Part shown: positions 10,945-22,500 of the stretch, one piece after another
How the letters are laid out: the number at the start of each line of letters is the position of its first letter
Position numbering within the stretch: position 1 is the stretch's first letter
Origin: Blastobasis lacticolella
Taxonomy: Eukaryota > Arthropoda > Insecta > Lepidoptera > Blastobasidae
NCBI GenBank assembly: GCA_905147135.1
Contig: LR990056.1
Location: 3,916,001 to 3,980,000, forward strand
DNA length: 64,000 nt
Direction of reading: 5' to 3'
Program-made: the position numbers and the translations under genes
The notes under the pieces: model-generated
Told to the model about the DNA's origin: nothing
The model's database searches: none
Seen by the model: the letters and a program-made list of their open reading frames with translations, nothing else

Positions 10945-11389
10945 AATGTAATTCAACAATTTAAATAGGTCCATTTTAAATGTTCTTTACCTTGACAGTT
11001 ACCAATATAATACTGCATTGTACAGGGTGATAGGGTTTACTTACTATTACTGTATCTACTATATTATAAATTTAAAGTAGGTACTCTAATGAGCCATAGT
11101 TTCAGAAAGTAATAATATCATTATAATAGTTTACAGTTTGTAAGTGTAAATCACATGTGTATATTGGAAATGTTTTTTGTTACTTACAGCTTTCATTGTC
11201 CTAAGTTGCGCCCAAGCATTTGTCTGTCATGTTTATTATTTTTTGAGGTCAATAAAATTTTATTTTTGTATTATTTTCAAGTCATTAAAAAGTTACTTGA
11301 GAAGCTATTGTTTTTTATTATTGATCCATGATAATTTTATGGTTGGTCATCTTAGCCTATGACATTTGTTCATTTTCTCGCTTGCACTT

Positions 11390-11525
11390 GAGAGCACAGC
11401 ACAGATTAGACTCGGAGTCCGCCTTGACCATGATCTAGGGTTTGGCAAATTAGATAATTACTTTCGAGCAACTGCTATCTGACCTCCGTAACCCTGTTAA
11501 CAGGTGAACCTGACTATATTGGATG
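11390..11525 (-). repeat. SINE family A fragment
   Basis: The stretch reads, on the minus strand, as the 3' part of the family-A SINE: GGTTCACCTGTTAACAGGGT, GGAGGTCAGATAGCAGTTGC-like sequence, and GATCATGGTCAAGGCGGA. The tRNA head is missing. It lies just beyond the 3' end of the minus-strand gene at 11777-12994. Confidence 0.6.
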
Positions 11526-11583
11526 ACAACTTAACTTTACACGCAAATAAATAAAATACAGAACGTAACTTATAGTTGGAAAC

Positions 11584-11589
11584 TTTATT
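11584..11589 (-). terminator. Poly(A) signal of the minus-strand three-exon gene
   Basis: The plus-strand TTTATT is AATAAA on the minus strand, about 190 bases beyond the stop codon at 11777. It is the nearest clear signal, and a T-rich plus-strand context agrees with a 3' UTR end here. Confidence 0.45.
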
Positions 11590-11776
11590 TACAGCACCAA
11601 AAATACTCTTATCGTACACAACATTTTTCATTAATAACCAACAAAAATCAAGTACTATGGAATTATTTGTGTAAAATATCCATCCCATTCAGAATAATTC
11701 GTAAACCAGGCTGAATAACAATCAGCCTTGACAAGATCTAATTTGATCGTCACATCACAAGGTCATATTGACATTA

Positions 11777-12994
11777 TCAATTTGCAACTATCACTGTACC
11801 ATTTTGACTGGATACTGACTTATTTTGTAATACTGAATTATTTTCCAGTGATTTCATGTACGCTAGTTTCACCCAGACCCCTTGACACATTCTTATGAGG
11901 CGTTTGTCGCTGGTCTGTTTTCCAAAAGCCGCTACTCGTCTGACAATATGTCTGGCCAGTTTCAAGTTACCCTTTTGTGCATAAGAGAGTGCAGCGTACA
12001 AACAACTTCTGGCTGCCAGTCCATCATCTCCCAGCATTTTGGATAATTTGTATTGTCTCATTGATATCCTGCCTGCTTCTTCAGCCTAAAATTATAAAGC
12101 TATATTTAATCTATGTAACACTCTAGTGTTTAACACTATATGATAAGTGTTTGTTAGTTTGTATGTTGGGGGTAATCTCCGAAAATACAGGACCAATTTA
12201 GATAATTCTTACACTAATAGGAAGCTACATTATTCTTGAGTCATAGGCTATTTTCATAATGGAAAAATAGTGGCATCTCATGGGATTGTTCTTTGGGATT
12301 TGAATGTTTACAGAGATCTAAACTGCGTGCAGGTGAAAACTGAGAAACAGCTAGTGTGTGATTTAGCTATGACTGTATAATGTGAGTTATTTTATAGTGA
12401 GACTTACACAGTGTTCAAAATAATCGCCCAATGCAGAGTAAGCCCCTCCAAGTGTAGAAAGCCATGAGAAAGCATTCTCTATTTCCACCTTCATCCAAAT
12501 CAATTTCAACAATCTTTCATTCCTGAAATAATGTATTTGTGTGTCACATTTACATGTATCAGAGGAAGCTCAAATCGAAAAATGGACTATCATAGGCTGC
12601 TGATGATCACAATGACATCTAAAAACATATTTTGTACTTACCAGCTATAATCTATGACTTCTTTATCTGGTGGTTCCAAAATCAACTTCAGAAATACTAC
12701 ACCGTTTTCAGGGCAGCCACTTAGTTCGGAGAGGTGACCCAGTACATTAGCCCTGTACACGTCTGAGTTCAAACATTCTTTCATGAAAGGCTGCAAGAAC
12801 AGGGCTGAAGTAGTATATTTCAAAGGCTTTGTTTTCCTTTCATTCTCAACCTGTATTTCGCAACAGTCCCCTGTATTTACGCCTATGGATTTATAACATC
12901 GTTCGTCAGGTAACACAACACAGCCTTCAGATATATAACAAACTGTAAAAGGGCTTCGAAACAATCGAACCTTGGTCACCAATTGCATTTTCAA
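11777..12994 (-). CDS. Conserved-looking protein of unknown function, 258 aa, three exons
   Basis: Minus-strand exons 12994-12642, 12522-12408 and 12085-11777 join in frame, all with GT-AG introns, to 258 residues ending in TAA. The N-terminal half (start MKMQLVTKVRLFRSPF) looks beta-rich. The middle has WNERLLKLIWMKVEIENAF and GGAYSALGDYFEHCAEEAG. The C-terminal half is helical and repeat-like (MLGDDGLAARSCLYAALSYA, then GNLKLARHIVRRV), suggesting a short TPR-like helical pair. No signal peptide or membrane segment is apparent. I think it may be the metazoan family named after the worm protein F58A4.6 (DUF4807-type), but that is from memory and unverified. It is divergent from eIF3a with about 550 bp between start codons, so the two may share a promoter region. 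Confidence 0.85.
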
Positions 12995-13541
12995 GTAAAG
13001 GTTATAATTTAAATCATAAAGGATTTCTTGCTAAAAAACTATTGGGGCTATTACTTAGTATGCGTAATATAACACAGTATTCAAAAAGTAGACGTAATTT
13101 TGATGAACTTGTGAAGAAAAATTTGCCAAATTCACGTAAGTAAAAACACGACAATCAGCTGACATGACAGCCTTCAGTGACAGTGACAGCCAACCGTGCC
13201 CATGCCGTGACACCCGTTTTATTTTAAACGGCTCTGATACTTGGTCAACTCAATAAAAAAATTGCATGTTCGTTTCATTAAAAAAACCGACCAATTGTGT
13301 TTTTGTTGACCAATCCTAGTCCCAAGATCGATGATGGAGTGAGGTTAATAATTTTCATAGAGCGCTGTCTCTATCCCACTATTGAAAGCGTGGATAGACA
13401 TTGGAATTTTACTTCGGCCATTTTGAGTTTTGTCCTGTCTCATGACAGACCGGTGTTGAGGAATAATTTCGCTTTTATTTCTCTTCACCCTATTTTGTGG
13501 ACCTAAATTTGTTTTGATGAAGTGATAAGTGCATCTTCAAC
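12995..13541. promoter_or_regulatory. Shared 5' region between the minus-strand gene and eIF3a
   Basis: This 547-bp gap between two divergent start codons must carry both 5' UTRs and both core promoters. It contains a TGACAG-rich stretch (CAGTGACAGTGACAGCC, about 13174-13190) and no clear TATA box near either start, as expected of housekeeping genes. A pyrimidine run, TTTCTCTTCACCC (about 13477-13490), could be a TOP-like start for eIF3a; that reading is speculative. Confidence 0.45.
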
Positions 13542-16500
13542 ATGGCTCGATACGGTCAGAGACCGGAAAATGCCCTCAAAAGGGCAAATGGTAAGTAAAA
13601 TTTGATCTTATCATTCCACGTTGCACGCGTCGTAACAGGGCTAAATATTGCAAAATAAGAAATTTACTGAACCTATCTTGTTGCATGTTTGCCATTCGGC
13701 ATATATTAGCACATCCAAAATATTATTGATACCTCCAACGATTTGCTTACGTAAATATTTCACATAACCAAACAAAATATGCACCGACCTCCTTCCGTCT
13801 TTACCAGAATTCATGGACCTGGAGAAGCCCGCTCGGGCCCTGGACACGCTTCAAGAAGTGTTCCGGAACAAGAAATGGGCTTACAACTGGTCGGAGTCAG
13901 TTCTGGAACCAATCATGTTCAAGTACTTGGAACTTTGTGTGGACCTCCGCAAGTCTCACATTGCCAAGGAGGGGCTGTTCCAGTACCGGAACATGTTCCA
14001 ATCTGTGAACGTTGGATCACTGGAACAAGTGATAAGGTAATATTGTTTACTTTTAACTACAAAAACAAAAGATTTGCATTTGTCCTTCAGGAAACTGTTA
14101 CTCCGATAATTCAATAAGAAGTGCCCTATATCACTTTTTAGTGTTGTTTGTCTGGGTATGCTTAACACAAATGTTCGGGTTACATTATTAAAACTATAAA
14201 GAAGTACATTAGGTACCATTTGAAAGAAGGACTACCTACCATACAACTTTCACATATTGTAAGTTTAGTCAATTTATTGTTTCTTAAAGGTGAAGGTGGT
14301 TTGAGTGTTATTGAACTTACAAAAATGTCTTCAGCAATTTTACAATGAAACAATATGTCTATAGCTTTACACATTTTTTGGCTTTGTTGAAAGCTTAAAA
14401 ATAATTTGGCACCTAGTTACTTGGTTTATCTATGAACAAATCTATGTATAAATAAAAAAAATTATTAATAGTTTCATATATCATTCATAATTTTATGTTG
14501 GTACTGCAATCTTTCAATATTATAAGATGTCTAAATCTAAATGCCTGTTAAATATTATAATTAAATGTCTGAATATTATTTTTTATATATATAACAAGTC
14601 TTGTATGTATGCAAAGTACAAATGAAATGCAAATAAACTATTGTCTGCCTCTCTACCATCAGAGGATACCTGCGCATGGCTGAGGAGAGGACTGAAGCTG
14701 CTCGGGCACAATCAACCCAAGCTGTCATTGATACCGATGATCTTGACAATCTTGCGACTCCAGAGAGCATCCTTCTCAGCGCCGTGTCAGGCGAGGATGC
14801 CCAAGACCGGTCCGATAGGACTATTCTTACACCATGGGTAAAAATCTGTTCATATTACTACTTATTTTAGTTTTGCAGACATGTTTAGATAAGCAGCTTG
14901 TGTCATAATTTTGGAAAGTATTTTGATCGGTGACTTAGATAATTATTTACCTTCTAGCAAAAAAAGGTATGAATAATTTTTTTGCATGTAACCGGTACCA
15001 ATCTTTATGAACATTAAATTAAAGTGTAGTTTACTTGCATATTATGCATGTAGGCATAGCCAAATTGGCGTCACTTAAATTTTTTAAACATACAAACAAA
15101 TGTAAGGGCCATTGGGGGTTATTTGCTCATATAATGTTCTTTATTTAAATTATACTTTGTTTCACATAAATTTATACCATTATACATTAATCTAATACAG
15201 GTGAAGTTCCTGTGGGAATCGTACTGCCAGTGCCTGGAGTTACTACGTACCAATGCTCATGTGGAGACACTGTACCATGACATTGCACGCATGGCATTCC
15301 AATTCTGCCTGAAGTACTCGCGCAAAACGGAGTTTAGAAAACTCTGTGACAAGTTGCGCAAACATCTTGAGGATATATGCAAGCCCACTGTGAGTATCTC
15401 TGTTCTCAATAACTTTTTTGAGTAAAAAATAATGCTTGAGTAGTTAATTGTTCTGGAAACAGTTTTAATCACAATATAAACAGTGAAGCCTCTGAAATAA
15501 ATCCCATTTCTAATACTGTTATTATGAATTGGTAGGCCTCAGAGGCAAATTATTTTTGTTAGTTTGACGCGACAGGCTTTAATTGTGATTTATAGTCTGT
15601 GTTAATTTATTCTAGCACATGTTTTTTCCTGTAAACAATTTGTTTATCAACTGTTTCCATTCAATTTTGATATATCAATTACTTTCATATTTGATACCTT
15701 GATTTTTAATTTGTCAGTCAAATGGTTCTAAATGTTTACTACTTTACTATAAGTACTTAGTAGATTTTCATTTTTCGAAATATTAATTTAGACTCATTTT
15801 ACTATCTCTTAAAAGCCAAGGTGCAATACAAATTCTGTACTAAAATTCTTTACGAATGTATAGCACCAACAGTCTCAATACTAAATATACCATTATTATT
15901 ATTCACGTAGTTTCAATCTGGACGTCAGGCGCAAGCGGGTAATGTGAGCATCTCGAAGCCTGAGACGCAGCAGCTGAACCTGGAGACCCGTCTCTTCCAG
16001 CTCGACAGTGCTATACAAATGGAGTTATGGCAGGTCTGGACCTAACTGTAGCATATGATTTGATTCATTTACTGTTATTATGAATCATGTGTTGGGTTTT
16101 TGAATTTATAGCATTAATAGTTTTATCAACATCATGAATTGTGATCTTTAATTTTTATATTGAATAACTTCTAACCTTCATAGTGTTTACCAACTCATCC
16201 ATTAGATTACACTATCACAAACCATGATTGCATCACTCACCTTGCTTTAAACTGGCTTTAGATTTAAATGAACTGCGAATATGTTTTTGTATTATACCAG
16301 CCAGGCATTTTCCTGCCGTATATGTTGACAACTGTTGCCAGTTGTTTGACAACTGCTTGCCTGCTTAATATATTAATAATAATATTTCATAAACATGACA
16401 ATTGTAATGTAGGTGAAATTTTAACAATAATTATGCAATGGACCCTAGAGAAGTAACGCAATGTACATTGAATTTTAATAGTAACTTTAAATCGTCAGTT

Positions 16501-19500
16501 TTGAGTCCAAGTACGGAAAATGGGAGCCCCAAAACCTAAACCTAATTGTCAATTTATGAAATGGCCCCGTGGTGGTAAGTGACGACGCGGCCGAAGATGG
16601 AGCATGCCTGTCTAGGAACAGCCTATTGATCAAGGAACACACTCTCAGTCAATCTGCTCCAATGTGGCATAGTGCCATATGTGGCTACACTATGCCACAA
16701 AAATAACTTTAGAGTGCGGCCGAAAATTGCAACTACATACTGCAGTAAAAAATTTGCCCATTTAGAAGTCCCTTATTGATATTGTCTACCTATTTATACT
16801 TAGTGTGGAACTGATTTGTGCATGCATAGCTGCCACAAAAATCTAAGGATATTTACAATTTCACATACTTATAGCGTCACGCGCACTCATACGCCTTAGA
16901 ACCATCTTTATCATAAATTTCATGAGCATGGTGGGAAGCCTCTGAAATAAATCCCATTTCTAATACTATTATTATGAAATGGTAGGCCTCAGAGGCAAAT
17001 GATGTTGTTAGATTGACGTGACAGGTGGTAATACCAGTTTACCATCTGTGTTAATTTTTTCTAGCACATTTATTTACTACTTGCTAAGTTCACAAAACCA
17101 TACTCATAACATAAAAGTTGATAACATTGCAAACTAAACCAGCTTTGTAAATCCAAAACAAAAATTCGCATTACTCTCACTTGGCAATGTGCCACTTCGA
17201 GCATCATTGTAAAAACTATCTAATTTTGTATCATGACACAATACAGGAAGCCTACAAGGCCATTGAGGACATCCACAACCTGATGAACATGTCAAAGAAG
17301 ACACCTGTGGCAAAGACCATGGCCAATTACTATGGGAAGCTGGCCCTAGTGTTCTGGAAGGCTGGCCACTGCCTGTTCCACGCTGCGGCACTGCTCAAGC
17401 TCTTCCAGTTGTCGAGGGAGATGAAGAAGAACATCACCCAGGAGGAGTTGCAGAAGTAAGTCTTACTGATATATTAATCCGTTTGAGTATCATATCTTTG
17501 CTCTTACGGTGATGAAACCTGCTGATCCATTTTGGTCGGGTTCCCCTATTAACAAGGTCACGGAGGTCAGATGGTAGACTCCAGTGTAATTACCTGATCT
17601 GCCAAATCCTTCATCATGGTTATCCTTTATTATGGAGCCCGGGCCCTTGTGCCCGAGAGCACGACCGGGACACTAACGCAAAGATGATTTTATTTTTTTA
17701 GATATAAGGTGTTAAATAGTATTTAAGCCCCTCCGAAATAAATCCCGTATCCAATAGTCCAATGTTGTGATACGGTAGGCCTCGGAGGGAAATTATTGAG
17801 CAGCCTAGACGCGACAGGACGCGTCTACAGTGCGCGGTCTGTGTTAATAAGTGGCTGTACAACCATATTTCACGAAATATGTGACGCGCGTCCTTAATTT
17901 TGATATTTAGACACACGTACGAACTCAAAGTAAGCGGTTTTTAAGTTCTCGAACTTATCCGATTGCTCTTTTATGAATTTCGTAAATAATTCGGAGTCAA
18001 TGGCTTCGAATAGCTTCGAGTCGAAACCAAAAATGCTGTTAAATCGACCTCCCGACTAACCAACCCCACGCTTCCAGGATGGCGTGCCGAGTACTAGTGG
18101 CTGTGCTGTCGGTGCCTCTTCCGTCGCTTCATCCAGAGTTCGACCGGTTCGTGGAGACGGACAAGAGTCCCGTGGAAAAGGCGCAGCGGCTTGCCGTACT
18201 GTTGGGACTGGCTCAGCCGCCGACGAGGGCTAGCCTGCTCAAAGGTAGGATGCTGAAAAAATTATTGCAAATGATATACCATTACCGAATCGGCTTCCGA
18301 GACTATTCGACTCAACTCAGGGTCCCCAGTAGACCTTGGTCCTTGCTAGAGACTACTGAAGTTTTAAACCGCAATTTAAGTTGGTAGTGTTTGGGGTATC
18401 TGTATGTGTATCCATGTATCTTATTTGTGACATTGTAACTTCTTAATGGTTTCATTTTTAAATTGATAGTTAGTTAAATGGCTTTTAGCTTTGTTTACAA
18501 ATACGGTTATCTTCAACCACCTAGGATATACCCAGTAGATATGCAATCTACAGCAATCACTTTCTTATATCAGTGATTTTACTGGCACTTATTGTCACAC
18601 CTACAAGGCAATGACATTGCCACACCTACAAAAACGAAATGTTTACTGAACTGCCTTAAGTTTCATATACATTGTGGTGAAATTTCAATACTTATTTAGG
18701 TTCACATCAGCTAGTTTACACAACAATGTCGATTTAGACCACTAGCAAACTAGACATCCGAATACAGTACAACTTGTTTTTCATACAAATTTTATGTAAC
18801 CGTATTTTGCCATTCTTTCAAGGTTTTCACGTTTGTAATGTATGTTTGTGCAATTGGCCATTAGTAAATATATCCAAATGAACGTGAAATGGATTTATAC
18901 ATGTTAATAATATAAAACAAAGCACAGTGTATATTAGTTGAATACTGACCAATGCTCTGAGGTGAGGGAAGTCGTGATGAAACCTGCACATTCAGGCGAC
19001 TGGAAGTGTAACCATGATCCAATCTGGTCCGGTTCCCCTGGTAGCAGGGTAATGGATGTCAGATGGCAGTCGCTCCACTGTAATTACCTGACCTGCCAAA
19101 TCCTGTATCATGGTCAAGGCGGACCCCGGGCCCTCGTGCGCGAGAGCACAACCGGGACATTAACGCCAAGATGAGATGAATAATATAAAACAAAGCAATG
19201 AAAAATAATTAATAAATTCTCAACGCCATCTGGCGGCAAATAGTGTTTTTTATTTTCTATTTAACTGCTTTATTTTATATTATTAAGCTATAGAAAGCCA
19301 TTTGCCACACCTTTGAATACATTTACTAAGAGTATAAACCATAATTCAATTACTAAACACTCAAACGAATGAAAGAATAGAAAATAAATATAGTATAGAA
19401 ATCGAACCCCCATTAACTAGTTGTAACTACTTCCTCAGATGTGGTCCGCCTGAATGTGGTGGGTCTGGCCTCTCCTGGCCTGCAGCAGCTGTACTCCTGG

Positions 19501-22500
19501 CTGGAAGTGGAGTTCGACCCGCTCACCATCTGCCACAACGTGCAAGGCGTGGTCACCGCACTGAAGGAGGAGCCTAGTATGTATCTGTTGATTTCGTTTT
19601 AGTTTAGAATTGCAGCTCGTCGAGAGATGGTAATGGTTAACTTTTAGACTCGAGACTCCTGCACATTATTGGAGGGCATTACGTTGACAGGTGTGAGCGT
19701 CGGTAAACTAGTCGTAGTCGGTAGGGGTCCATGATCCAATGTGGTCAGGTTCAAATGTTAACAGGATCACGGAGGTTAAATGGCAGTCGCTCCATAGTAA
19801 TTACCAGATCTTGCAAATCCTGGATCACGGTCAAGGCTGACCCCGGGCATCGAGCGCGAGAGCTCAACCGGGACATTAACGCCAAGATGATTATTTTATA
19901 AGGTAGGCGGGTTCGAGATCGCAGTGCTCAACAGAAAATAGGCACCATTTGACACCCTGGCGACATTTTTGAACTACTTTTTTGTGCTACCTTCTTGGTT
20001 CTTCTTCCACGACAGTTACCAACGGAAGTGGGTTGGCCTCTATTCATCCTACTCTGCCAGACACCACAGGGCTCGACGAGAATGAGCCAGGCCTTTGTTA
20101 ACCCATATATGTTGTTAGTAATGTAACATAACAAAACTTCATACATTCCATGTATTTTTATTGATAAATACGACTATAACTACCATACAAATAAATATAC
20201 AAAAAAATCTCTTTCAGACTCTCCGCTAGCCCAATACACGTCGGCCCTAACAGACGTGGCATTAGTCCGGTTGATTCGCCAAACGGCGCAATGCTACGCC
20301 TGTATTCAATTCGTTAGACTGCTGGAACTGGCTGGAACCGAAGATCTGTTCCATCTGGAACGGCTGCTCGTGGATTGCGTGAGGCACAACGATATGCAGA
20401 TTAGGATCGACCACGCCAACAAGTGAGTTGTGTATGGTGTTTTTACAAGCTTTACCTGTCCTGGGGCTCTATTTTGTAATTGTTAAACTTCGATTCGAGC
20501 GGTTTTCAATTTTGATTTTCGGCAGGAAATATCTATATTTTAAATCACATTGGCAACACCGAAAGAGTATGCTACAAAAACAGAGAAAATCACCATCGAA
20601 ATATCGAATTTGATGGCTGCTTGAGTTATGAATGATCTAAACTTAAAAATAGTTTTACATTATTAGAATTGAAACTCCTCTTGAGGTATTTTCTGTAATA
20701 CTACTAAAAATACCTAATTCTTAAACGCATATAAGTTGACACTTGAACAAAAAACTTCATCCTTAAAAACGCTAAACGTCATAATATCTGTTTATTCTGA
20801 CTTGTCTTATTTGGTGAACAAACAATGCCCAAAATCTCCGACTTGCCGTATCAATCACGCTACGTATATACGTATATTTCAACGAATACTACTGCACATT
20901 ATCCATTTAAATACATAATTAGCTGAACCAAATAGGACAAGACAGAATAAACAGATCATACTTGAACGCGTTTAAGAAATGTAAAGCCGGACTAATTCTC
21001 TATTCGTCTTCACAGATGCGTGCATTTCGGCGTAGAAGCCGGCGGCGGCGAGTGGTGCTCGGCGGCCGACGAGGCGTGCGGCGGCGCCATACTGCAGCCC
21101 ACGCCCGCCGAACAGGCGAGTCACCATATGACACATTTATGTTTCAAGGAGTGAAGTGATATTAGGGGCAATATTGAGCAGTTTTTAACCCCCAACGAGA
21201 AGAGAAGACGTGTGTCTGTCGACGGAGATGTGACATCTCGAATTCGACATTTTTTTAAGCCAAAAATCCATTAATGATTCTGAAATGTTCAACAACATTT
21301 TCTCAGTTCTCTTCGACAATCGTGTAATGTCGAATATGGCTATCAGTGATGCTTTTCATACAGATATTGTAGCTGTGAGATGTCACAGTGCGAGTATAGG
21401 GCTCCAAGCCGACGGGGTAGTAGAGTGTAATGACGTCGGCCCGTTAAGAATGAGCGCTTATAGGACTGGATTGTAGCTATAATAACAAACAGCACGGCTA
21501 GCACAAGTATGCCTGCGACATGTCGCGCGCCGCAAGCGAGCCTGTGTTACCTTCAATACTAAAATGAAAGAGATAGCAGTATATATATATCGCGCCTTTC
21601 GCATATCGCGCGTTAGAGCACTTGTGCTCCGTGCAGTACCAATGAAACCCCCAAAAACTTGTAGTAAACAACCTCTATACCACTAACAGAGTCAATGAAT
21701 AATGAACCCGGACTAATCAAGCTCTACCCACTCCCAGGTCCGCGAGCAACTGGTCCGAGCCGCCTCCGTGCTGTCTCGCGCCGCAGCCACACTCTGCCCG
21801 CTCCGCCGGCGCGGCGAGCGCGAACGTGCTCGCGCGCACATGGTCGCGCACTACCACGAGAACAAGCACGCCGAACACCACCGAGTGTTGCAGCGGCATA
21901 AGATTATTGAAGAGAGAAAGGAGTATATCGAGAGGTTGAATACTGTTCGGGAGGAGGAGGAATTGAGGTGAGAACGATTTTTTTTCTATGCTACTCAGTG
22001 ACAAACGAACAGCCCACCTGATGGTTAGTGGTAACTGTCGCCCGTAACATATACAATTCATGCAATTAGGTTGTAGGTAACAAAAATACAGAACCGCAGG
22101 TTCACTTTGAGGTCAGTTGAAATGCCTTATGCCTCTAATTTCGCTGGCTACCTTATCCTTCAAACCGGAACACAATGCAAGCTTTCCCGAGGATAGCTAC
22201 AGCGTTTAAGGGCCGACCCAAAGCAAAGAGGGTCTTCGCGATTAAAAAATCCGCGAGATGGCGCTACGGAGACGTGGAGCCTTATGTCAAAATGAAGTCG
22301 TCATTGGCTGGAATAGATATGTCATTTTACAGCAGTTGTTTCTATCCAATAGCACGATAGTATTTTGACAACAGACCTTACGCCTTACTAGGGCCATCTG
22401 AGACCGCGAAGACCCTTATTACTATACTTATGGCTTTATTCGGCTTGCGCCGATCGGGTAGTTTATTCGAGTCGACACATCATTTGATTCGGCAGTGCTC

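Noticed and set aside
13641..14219. Overlapping small frames around eIF3a exon 2
   Set aside because: Exon 2 is fixed by homology and splicing to [12 protein letters not shown]; the others are out-of-frame or antisense.
18525..18680. Paired stretch CCAGTA...TACTGG with inner AATCACT/AGTGATT in eIF3a intron 7, considered as a fourth H/ACA RNA
   Set aside because: The pocket would be very lopsided, no H box fits between the hairpins, and it shares no guide strand with the three candidates.
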